DNA from: Peromyscus leucopus
Lineage: Eukaryota; Chordata; Mammalia; Rodentia; Cricetidae
Assembly: GCF_004664715.2 (NCBI RefSeq)
Contig: NC_051076.1
Location: 2,916,451-2,980,450, forward strand
DNA: 64,000 bases
Reading direction: 5' to 3'
The translations under genes were made by a program, and so were the position numbers. This document shows positions 14,501 to 25,942 of the stretch, piece by piece (position 1 is the stretch's first letter; each line of letters begins with the position of its first letter). The notes beneath the pieces were generated by a model, which was not told where the DNA came from, searched no databases, and saw only the letters and a program-made list of their open reading frames with translations.

Positions 14501-17500
14501 GCCCTGCTGGAGGGAATAGTTTATTTTTATCTCAATGGCTGAGAGAGCTGTGGGGAGCACCACACCCTGACAGTGGAAGTTCTCATAGCCCTGAAATTGT
14601 ATCTTCAGAGGTCACTTCAGCTTTCTCACTTGCTTGAGCTTAGCTGTTTTGCTGAAGAGCCAGACTTTCAGAAGACATTTTACAAGAAAAACAGGGTCAT
14701 TCAAGTTTACTTGCTGGTAGCTTTTTGATGAGTCTTTTGTAATCTCATTTCTATTATAATCATATATCTTACTTGCAAAATAAGTGTTGAAGTGTGCCCT
14801 ATAGCTGTTGCTATAATAAGAGATCTGGTGTCTTAGACCAAGTTTTCATTGATAGGTAAGTCCTTTTTTCTTACTGTTTTAATTTTCCTTCATATAGTAA
14901 TTTCCCAATCCACAATTCACCTTTTGTATTTAAAATATATATTTCACAAATAAGAAAATTGATTATATGGATTATCTAAGCTCTAAACTCTGAAGAGTTT
15001 TTTTGTTTTGTTTTTATGCACAGACTTTTTCCCTTTTAACAGGATGTCATGAGTGATCAAGCCCTGCAGGCTCTGTCAGATTCACTGGGCACCCGGCAGC
15101 CAGACCCTGAGAGCCACCTTAGCCAAGCCGAACAAGTCAAAGAGGTACTGGCCTTGTAATTCATATGCAAAGCTGAACACTGGCACATGACTAGAATTCT
15201 TTTACATTGTTAGAATTACTCTTCATTTTCTCATTTTCAGAGTCTGGTAAATGTAGATATTTATTGCTGGGGAGTGAGCGACCAAGGCAGATGGTTAAGT
15301 GTTTGTGTAAAACATCTACTGTGTCAATATTTGAAAAATGAGGGTGTGGCTCAGTGGGTGGAATCCAGCACTTCAAGAATGCAAAACCTTTTGGTCCAGT
15401 ATGTTGGCATATATCGTGATCCCAGAACTTAGGAGGCTGAGGCAGGAGGATTGTGAACACGTTTTAGAGCAGCCTAGGCTGTATGGTGAGACCTCTCTAG
15501 AAAGAAAGGGAGATGGGGGCTGGGCAGGGAGAAAAAGAAACAATAATCTGCTTTGCCAAAGCATGATAACAGTAGTAGTCTGGTGAGGACCTGTAAAGTT
15601 AGCTTTTGCTGAGTATTGTGAATATGTATATGTATTTTCTAAAGAGTGCTTATAGAAGGAGATGATCAGGGAGAACGCGATGAGCCTTCTTTTGTATATT
15701 TATGAGGAAGGTTGACAATATTGTCTCACGTTGAAATAAATTGAGCCACAATCACCACAATCACTAACTGCTTGCTTACTGGAGCTCACACACACACACA
15801 CTTACAGCGTGTTTGTCTCATAGCCTCCATGCCCTTAGCAAACCCATCTAAGCTTTGTAGCTGGTGTTGAAGTGTAATATTAGTTATGGTTTTTGTATGC
15901 TTTTCCAAATTAGTTCTCTGGGGGAAAAAAAAAAGGACAGAAGGCCTATATCTAACTAGGCAGGAATTCTGGAGGAAGACAACCAAAGGCTTTGGGAGCA
16001 CTACCCTATCAGATCAGGGAAAGGGAACTGGCAAGCAGCATGTCACAATGCCCCTGACTCTGCTGTCACTTCCTGTTCTGAGTTGTCAGGGAAGGGCAGT
16101 CTTCCGGACTCCCAGGAACCCTGCCTGAGTTTGAATTGGCCCAGGTCTACTATGGGCCAGTTTCTGTCTTCTACTTTCTGGGAGGGCTCACCTGCTGCAG
16201 TGTGGCATGAGAAGCTTCATGATGTTGAACGCAAGGGAGCTGGAGAAACAATCCCTGTCCTCCAGGAGCATGTGATGTGCTCAGAAGAAAGAGAACATGG
16301 GTCCAAACACTGTGAGGTGCATATTACTCAGAGTCATGTTGTCTCTAAGGAGAGTGGTCTTGGTGGAGCCCTGAGTGTGACCAGGAGTTGCTATACTATG
16401 GTTCTATATCCTGGGAGCTATGGATTTCACTTTTGCCTCAGGCTTTTTATAAATAGAGTAATTTAATAAGATAATATATATGGAAAGAAACGTGTAAACC
16501 TGATAGAAGTCCCAGGACAGTCTAACTAACCCAGTCACTAACCCAGATGAAAGGTGGGAAACAGTGACGTGAAAGGAACTCATGCAGCAGCATGAATAAT
16601 CTTGTTACTCTCTGGAGTGTGTATAGGAGTGTGTTCACATGCCATTACTCTCTGGAGTGTGTACAGGAGTGTGTTCACATGCCATTACTCTCCAGAGTGT
16701 ATATAGAAGTGTGTTCACATGCCATTACTCTCTGGAGTGTGTATAGGAGTGTGTTCACATGCCATTACTCTCTGGAGTGTGTATAGGAGTGTGTTCACTG
16801 TCCTAGAAACCAGCATCAGCAAACTAATAAGATAACTTTACATTTTTGTCATGCTAGCTTTCTGCTAGTCCTAAACTATATTTCCTAAGAAGATCTTTCA
16901 ATCCTCTAAATTCTTGAGCTAATTCATGGAGTCTGGGGGTGATAGTTTATAATGATTAGCCTGGTGTTTTGATAAGGCCCCTAAAGGTCCTTGCTTCTTA
17001 TAGGAGTCCATGGCTATCCCATCACCTCCCCCATTAAATGGCACCTGTACAAACTATGGAAGTCTCTAGAAAACAGACCCAATCCTACTTTGTCTTATAT
17101 CATACCATAAAATAAACATTTATTTTGCCTATAATAATATCGTTTAAGCCACTCCCATTTTTTTTAGGTATGTGTACCTGGTCTAGCATGTTTGCAGTAT
17201 GGTAGACTTCCTCTTGGTGTTTTTGGTGTCTTGAATAGTGTGGCCACTTTAAAAATATAAAGATCAAAGAAGTTAAAAAAAAAATGGATCCTATTGTGTG
17301 CGTATCTGCCCATAGCCTGGAAGTATGGAGACAGTCTTCCTGTACAGATGGCCCTTGATATTCATGGAGTCTCCTTAAGGAGACATGGCATACATCCCTG
17401 AGTTGGGCAGTATTGCTGCATATCAGAATGCCCGCAGACAGTAATAGAGTAAAACCTGAAATTTGAAAAGAGATGAAGACCTTTCCATCCTAAATAACAT

Positions 17501-20500
17501 ACAACTCTAGTCCCAGAACAAAGAACAGTGAGTGCATGGCTAACTAAAGTTGCTTGATAATTTTTAAGAATTAATCAAGAAAGTAGCCAGTCCAGTCTAA
17601 GGCTGAGGTGGAGATGGAATCAGTGAGTTGACTCCTGATTTGCTTAAATAAATTGTGCCACATACCTTAGGTTCTGAATTATAAATCCATGCCTTGAAAT
17701 AGATATAAATCCTTACACATGGTATTTTATAGGACTCATCTGCAGATTCCATTACAGATGCTATAGAGGAGAATTAGTCGTGTACTGTAGAGGTACTTAT
17801 TTCTAATCTATTTATTTGCTCCTGGTTCAGTGATCTTGTGAAGTAAGACCTGCTGCTATTGAATGAGTCCTTTATAAACCATTAAAGCCAGTTCTCCATG
17901 AAGAAGCCACATTTGTGACTATCTGCTTCTACTATTGTTGAACTAGATGAGAGAATTGTATATGTGCTTTTCTCCCTTCTTAAATAACTGCCCTGTTGGG
18001 CAAGATATATGAAAGCTATTAAAATAATTGCAGCTAATTTCTGCCTATACTTACTGTCCTCCAAGGGGCCTTTATTTACTTTGGTGACCCTTCAGAGTTA
18101 GTGAGCTAAGGAGAGTGAGAGCCAGAGAGGCAACACTCTCAAGGGCATCATGACTTCCTAAATCTTGGACCAAGCAGAGTGTCTGTCCCAGTGCCTGCTC
18201 ACATCTGCTTTCCACAGACTTGCACTTTTTGGTTTACAGAGCATTCCAAACACTCTAACCCAATTCTGGGTTATTCTGTAGTATATGAAGGAGGTGATAA
18301 CAGTTTATATTACTTACATCATCTAACTGATGCTTTTTTTCCTCCCCATTTTTATCAGGCAAAAGCAAAAGAAGAAAGGCAGGAGAAGTGTGGTGAAGAC
18401 GACGACACAGTCCCGGCTGAGTACAGGTTAAAGCCAGCTGTGGTAAGCTCTCTGCATAACAGCACACTTATCGGCATCATGCTTATGATATTCCTCCCCT
18501 TGACACCAGGAGCAAAGCTGTCGCACTGCAGATATTAACTGTGAGCATGCTGGACCTGTTTCTCTTGGCTCTCTGAAGCTACAGGACCAATCCCCCCAGG
18601 GATGTTTGTCCTTTCATGGCTTCTAAAGTAGTCATTAAAACTCTAACCTATTTGACTATTTGGTAAGAGGAGAAAACATTTCCTAAATTGTGAAAACTCA
18701 TGTTCAAAAACTAAATGGTGATATTTATCCCAATCCGAGGTTGGAGAATTGAAGCTTTTTATATTTTAAGACAGGTTCTCAAGGTAGACTTAACTAGCTT
18801 CAAACTCACTCTGAAGTGGAGACCATCCTTGGACTGATCCCCTCCAGCTCCCAACTGCTGAGATTACAAACCCAGCTCTGTAGAACTGAGTTTTTTTTTA
18901 ATCTTCCATTAAGGAAGGGATAGCCTGATGACTCAGTGGTTAGAGACACTTGTCACTAAGACTGACTATCTAAGTTTGATCCCTGGATTCCATGTGATAG
19001 GGAAAAACTAACTCTGCACACACCCATACACATAATAAATAATCAAAAAACAATTTCATTAATACAACTGCACTATTCTCTTTTGTTTCTTTGTTTTTAT
19101 TTATTTATTTATCTCTTTGCCTTACCAAACAGTAAATCTTTCAGTAACTTGTAATGAAAAACAAATCATAGCATCCTTAGAAAAGATTTCTATATTGAAA
19201 CTTATAGAAATTAAATCTAAAATTAATTCACTCAAGTATAAGAAAAAATAAGCTTACCTCTCACATCCTGGGTTTGCCTAAAACAAACATAATAGAATAT
19301 GAAAGCATGGTCTCCTATTCCTTGTTCTCCCTCTCTGTTCTTGATCCAGCTGGGTTCTCCCACTCCCACAAGCCCTCTCTCCCTCGACCCTCGCCCTTCA
19401 TTACTCCCACTCATGTCCAGGCTGTTCATGTAGATCTCAGAATAGGAGACCATGGTAAATGAAGACCATATGAGAATAGGAAGAAGCAAAGTGCTAGAGA
19501 GGCCCACAGAAATCCACAAAGATGCCCCCACAATAGACTGCTGGCAATAGTCGAGAGACAGCCTGAACTGACCTACTCTGGTGATGGGATGGCCAAACAC
19601 CCTAACTGTCGTGCTAGAAACCCCATCCAACGACTGAGGGATCTGGATGCAGAGATCCATGGCTAGGCCCTGGGTGGAGCTCTGGGAATCTAATGAGCGA
19701 GAAAGAGAAGGGTTTATATGTGGGAAAATTGTTGAAACCAAGGTTGGATAAAGCACAGGGACAAATAGCCAAACGAATGGAAACATGTGAACTATGAACC
19801 ACTGGTTGAGGGGTCCCCAACTGGATCAGGCCCTCTGAATGGGTGAGATAGTTGATTGGCCTGATCTGTTTGGGAAGCATCTAGGCAGTGGGACTGGGTC
19901 CTGTGCTCATTGCATGAGTTGGCTGTTTGAAACCTGGGGCTTATGCAGGGTCGCTTGGCTTGGCCTGGGAGGAGGGGATTGGACCTGCCTGGACTGAGTT
20001 GATCTACCAAGTTGATCTCAGTCCTTGGGGGAAGCTTTGCCCTGGAGGAGGTGGGAATGGGGAGTGGGCTGGGGGGAAGGGGAGGGGTGGGAGGCAGGAG
20101 AACAAGGGAATGCGCAGCTGATATGTAGAACTGAATTGTATTGTAAAATAAAATAAAATAAAATAAAATAATTGGTATTATGAAGACAAAAAAAGAATAT
20201 CAAAGCAAATTTTTCTATTCTATCTCCAATAAATTTCTAATTTTATTTTCAGGATAAAGATGGAAAACCACTATTGCCAAAACCTGAAGAAAAGTCTAAG
20301 GTTGGAAAATTTTCCTAGCACTCAAAACCAGCAAAAATATAAAGTGTAAATTAGGATCATTTTAAAACACCACATTTCACATGCAACCTAGTACTGGGGT
20401 GAATTCTTATGGTAACTCAAGGCTGAGGCCTCTGCTCTTTTGCATATATTTTAATGATGGTTTCTCTCATGAATTATTACCAGACTATTAAGCAGCATTC

Positions 20501-23500
20501 ACCAGTCATTAGAAGTTAATGCTAAAAGAGCTTTTACATTATATTATTTTGGCATTTAATTTAGAATTTGATTTAGTAACTGTGTTATATACTCTTAACA
20601 CTTTTATTTTGCCCTAAATATATATAGTCAGTTTCCTGTCATGATGACACCAATCAGCATTTTTAATCACCTGCTATGTGCTTAACCTTGCTCTAAGTGC
20701 TTTTCACATCTCCATTTCATTTTTAATGAGCCATTGAGTAAAATTAGTGTTGCTTGCATGAGCCCATGTGTAGGGCATGGGCATTTTCTCAGTAGATATA
20801 CCACTAAAGAAAAATAGCTCCTGTGTTCTAATGCCTGGTAGACCAGGCGTTAACTGTAAGTAGCTCCTCAAAGAATTATGTGTCTTCTTGACCCCCTCTC
20901 CCATCTGTGATGGAGTGCTGTGCCGGCACCTGTACTCAGCTTTGGCTGCTGTGAATCCAGTGCAGCAGCCGTGTCCTTTCTAGAAGCAGCACTCACACCA
21001 CTGCCTCTCTTTCTGCTCCTTCTTCCTTTTCACCACAGGATATTTTCATAGAATCCCCGCATGGACTGACTCTGCTGGGGGGAGGGGGGCTATCAAACTT
21101 TCCTGCCAGAGACCGTTTTCTATCCCCCTATTTTCCCTCCCTTCCTTTCCCTGGTTATAGAAAATGAGTACATGAATATGTTTTCTCTGCTTTATTCTGA
21201 AAGAAAATCATTAAGGGCTAGGAAATGAATAGTCACCTTTAATAACTGCAATTCTCATTGGAGAAAACAGGAAATCTTATTTGAATAAAGGTGTATAGCA
21301 AATCCCATTGTTACTTTGAAAAATGATTTACTCTATTTTTTTTTTAAATAATTAAAACTTTATTGTAACGTACTTGTAAATAAAATCATCACAAAGTGAG
21401 ATTAGCCAGACTAAAAGTCTGGACCTCGCCACGGACTTCTGTGTAGTTCCTAGAGCTGACCTATCAGGTGAGTAAATAAACCTTTAGCACTTTCACAGCA
21501 CTCAGGCGGCAAGTAATCTATACGTGTGTGCCATTTTTTTTTTCCCTCACATCAATAAATGAAGAATATACCTTAACAAGCTAGCTTTTGTTTTTAGATA
21601 ATACAATGTAGCTAAATCATATTAACCTCAAAAAAAAATACTGTCCTATGATTTTACAGAGCAGAGCGTCTTCATAATGCAGCATTTCTCGTTACAGCAC
21701 CTGAGTGAAGCAGAGCTGATTGGGCAACTTTCAGAAGATTTTGGCCGATCTACATGTCAAGACAAACCATCTATACCAGCTGAGAAAATAGAAGTATGTT
21801 CTAATAATGTCTTAAGGGGTTCTAATGTTCATTTTTAATCTGAAAACGTGTGTCACCTTTGTCATGGTGTTTTCTTCTTGCCTTTTTCTAGACATACTTT
21901 CTGTTGCCAGCCTCTCCCTAACATTCTTGAAGTTTAAACCTGCAGTCATTCCATCAGGGAAGTGCTTATATCCAAGCTTCCCTTTTGATTGCTGTCACGG
22001 AGCTGGTTAAATGAAATTGCCATGCCTCGCAGCCCTTCCCGCTTTTATGTTCACCAGAGTCACCCTTTTTGAAGGATGTTTCTAGTTACAGCATTCTACT
22101 ACTCCAACCTTGAAGTTGCCACTCCCTGTGAACAGATTCTGTACATGCCACTAGTGTATGTTAGTCGTGGATTCCTTTCCGCCAGGTTTACTGCATTACT
22201 GCATTACTCAATGGGAAGGCTCTGCAAAAGCAACCTTTTGTTATTAGTACTTTCCGTTCCTCGTGCAACACACCCTTTATTAAAAAATTCTCATGGCAGG
22301 CTCTTAGTTGCTTTATTGTTTGTTTGTTTATGGGTTTTTGTTGTTGGTTTTTTTTTGTTTGTGTGTGTGTTTGTGTGTGTGTGTCCCTGTTAAAGCAATT
22401 ATTTAAAAAGGTTCTGAGCTATACTGGTGCTTCTTTAACCCTAACATCTGTCATTGTAAACAGTACAGTTTCTCAAGGATGATGAAAGCATGCTTTAGCA
22501 CTACTCTTTCTCCCGGGTGCTTTGCATGTAGGAAAGCTTTGCTAAAGTGTCTGGATTAAAAGCATTTGGAAATTACTGGGACCCTGCCCCTAGAATTCCT
22601 CACTGCACTGTGGTGAGAGCCTAAGAATATATATTTCTCACAAGATATCCAGTGCTGCGGAGGTTACAAGTCCAGGGACCACTCTGAGATTCCTATTCAG
22701 TATCATTCCTTACATTCATGCAGATTTATAACTTAAAATATGCTCTCAGATCAATACTTGAGATGTTGTATGTATTTATCAATGTTCTCCTTTCACAAAT
22801 GTGAAAATGAGTCTGCAAGTTGCAATTACAGTAACTGAAAAGTTTTTAACATGGTTTGGTATGCATATCGCTCAATAAGCATTCAAAAGACTCGTGCTTA
22901 CAACTTACATCTCATAGTGTCTAATTGAGCCACTATTGTTCAGTTTTATTAGTCAGGCAATTCTAAAATTATTCAGAATACTTGCTTCTTTTCTCAGAAG
23001 TCTAAGGACACATCCCCAACTCCTGTGGCCGAGGCTGTGCCTCGGGCCTCCATGTGCAGTATACAGTCAGCACCACCCAAACCAACATCTTCGGTGAGTG
23101 ATGCCCTAGCACTGAAAGGGTTTTGAGCAGGTCTTGTTCTTTCTCCCCCCACTTTCTACTGTGTGTCGCCATACTATGCCAAGAAAATGAAGGGAAAGCT
23201 AATAGAGTTGCTATTCATTGTTCTTCTGGCTTCAGGGCTGTGCGGGGAAACTTCATCTGCACTTAACTTCTATTTTAATTCAGGTGCTGCCTGCTGCTTT
23301 GCTTCAGTTTGCTGCTTCTGAAACTCCTTGTAGGTCCACAACTCTTTCCAATAGTCCCTGTGTCCTGAATGTCTAGTGTCACATTTCTTCCTGGCTTTGT
23401 ATCCAAATCATGACCACAATCCTGCCCCCTTCCACGTTGGAAGAAAGAGCGCAGCAGCCCTGTGCTTGACCTTCACTGTTTCTTGTTTTCGTCTTTTCTT

Positions 23501-25892
23501 TAAATTTTTGAATGAAGTGTGATGTTTACCTAAATCCTTATTTAATTTTGATTTCTATGGGTTTAGTTTCTATCCTCTGATGACTCGGAGACTACTGCTT
23601 TATACTTACAAAACCTGAATTCTGAATGACTAGCTTTTCTCTTCTAGGACACATATGTTCCAGATTCCATAGTATCTTCTCATTATTGTTTGTGGTACTA
23701 AGGATGTGCTGGGGCTTGAGACATGCTTCCTAGGCATTCCTTAACTGACCTACATCTGCTAGTCTCCTTATTTGATGTCTTATAAAGACACTGTAAAGTC
23801 TTTTCCGATCACCTTCCTGTATAAATGAAGAATGCAGGCTTTTTGTTGACCTTCAGCAGTGTACCTGTATCCTGGTCCTTAACTGTAATGTGAATGGGAA
23901 ATATGGTGGTGGTCTTGGATACCTTTCAGTTTTCTACAAATATGAGCCAGACCTCAAGTTATGACACAGTCTGAACTTTCCCGTATGAAACACAGTTCCC
24001 GTATGGAACATGGATGAAGGAACCTTTTCTTTTAGGAATTTGCAAAGGCTTCTATGTAGAGCGCACGGTCACACTGAGAAGTGAAAATAACATTTCCCAA
24101 GGAAAACAGTGAGGCAGAAATGCAAAGTACTCGTAGTACTTGGGATATGTTCATTTAGATGCTTGAGAGAACTAGCACCTATACAATAATAAAAATAAAA
24201 AAGAAACACTTTAATGTGATATTTATTCAGGTTAAGTGTGTTGTATTGTTTTCTTTCTATGAAAAATGTTCTGGCCAGAAAACATTCACATAATTTTTTA
24301 AAACCACTAAGGAATATTTATGACCCATAGTTTGGAAAGCCAGAACCTGTCCTGTCTTTTGACCCATACATGGTTTCTTCATTTCCCCCTTACATGCCTC
24401 ATTTGTACTCCTGTTCATTTGTTTAAATGTTGGTGTAGCCAAATCCGGCTTATAACATCATGAGTGAGCATATTTCATTCAGAATAGTGAGACTCAGGTA
24501 GGTCATTCTCATTGTGCATGGTCAATCACAAGCAGGAGAATCCTGAGCCCATGTTAACCATGTGGCTAGTGGAAGCACCAGAGAACAAACTTGTGCCTTC
24601 TCCCCTGGGCATGGCCAAGCTTGGTGGCAGAAATCCTGTCTTCTTTCCCTTCTGTTAGCTTCTGTTATCTTGATCTTTTTTTCATGGGCCCAAATTCTAG
24701 CTGGATCTTATAAGGTCTTTAGTGTCCATATACAAATTGCATGCACAGTTTTTAATATAAGAAACTTGCTTTAATTTTTAACATTCTTAACATTTCAAAA
24801 CCTCCATTCTAATTAAATTGATGCCTCAAGTTATTAAAAATAGTGTAGACCTGAAATAAGCATGTGCCTTTCTGAATTGGTAAGTGTGAGTAACAACTTA
24901 GGCTTAACCACCTTTGTCCTTGCAGAAGAGCATGGCTCCAGATGATGCTGTCGAAACCTTGGCTGGAAGCCTGGGGAAAAAAGAAGCAAATCCAGAAGAT
25001 GAAAAACCTGTAGTGGATAAAGTCAAAGTAATGGTGGTTCAAATGCATCTACAAAATGACTTATTAACCATCCACCTCTGCCCTCCAATAAGTTAACACT
25101 CTGTTTTTAAAAATCTATCTGTAAAGCAGATCAGTGGTCTTTCTCTGATACTGCATATATCCTGTTTAATAAGCTAAATCTTAGGAAGTGCCAATGTTGA
25201 ATCACTATAGTGCCTGTGTCTAAGTTTCATGAATCCCATCTTTGTCCACCTGTATTCATCCTTTGCTGAGGGCTCCGAAGAAAAGTAGAATAATACTCCT
25301 CCCAACAGGCGGTTAGCCCAGCAGGCTGAGAGGTGGTATCTGAGCCTGCTAACTGGAAGCAGTGTTAAAAGTTGAAGCTGTTGAGGATCTGTTAACAATG
25401 GTCATATGCATGTTTGAAGCTAACAATAGAAACCTCAAATTTAATCTCTGAGGAATGCATTGTGTAGGAGGAGACACTAAAAATGATACCACTTGTATCT
25501 AGGAGAAGGCTAAAGAAAAAGACTATGAAAAACTTGGTGAAAAAGAAGAAACAATTCCTCCTGATTATAAACTAGAAGAGGTCAAGGTAAGCAGGCTGAG
25601 TATTTTCCCATATCATTTTCTAAATTTTATAATCATAAAGAGGGAGCTGATAATAGATCTAGAATATAAAGATGCCATTTCTTTATGTTCTGACCCTAAA
25701 TTGTATTAGCACTAATACCATGTTAGAATAGTAGATATGGAGCTAAATCACATTTTTTTAAAATTTGTTCATTTTAATTTTGTATATGTGTGTGTATACT
25801 GAATTTACATCATTTCCCCTCCTCTCTTATTTCTCCTATGTCTCTACCTTTCCCCTTCTCCTTCAAATTCAAGGCCTCTTTTTCTTTATTTT

Positions 25893-25942
<50 letters not shown>

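Noticed and set aside
16083..16151. Upstream extension of the testis-type leader frame to an earlier ATG
   Set aside because: The 23 extra codons resemble no calpastatin, and the known T domain starts at MGQFLSS, where the glycine must be second for myristoylation.
16565..16572. TGACGTGA, one base from a CRE, near the testis-type exon
   Set aside because: It lies about 410 bp downstream of the ATG rather than in the presumed promoter, and a single 8-mer with one mismatch is expected by chance in 64 kb.
19232..19786. 184-codon open frame on the minus strand
   Set aside because: It runs antisense through an L1 3' region (including the inversion) and has no recognisable protein family.
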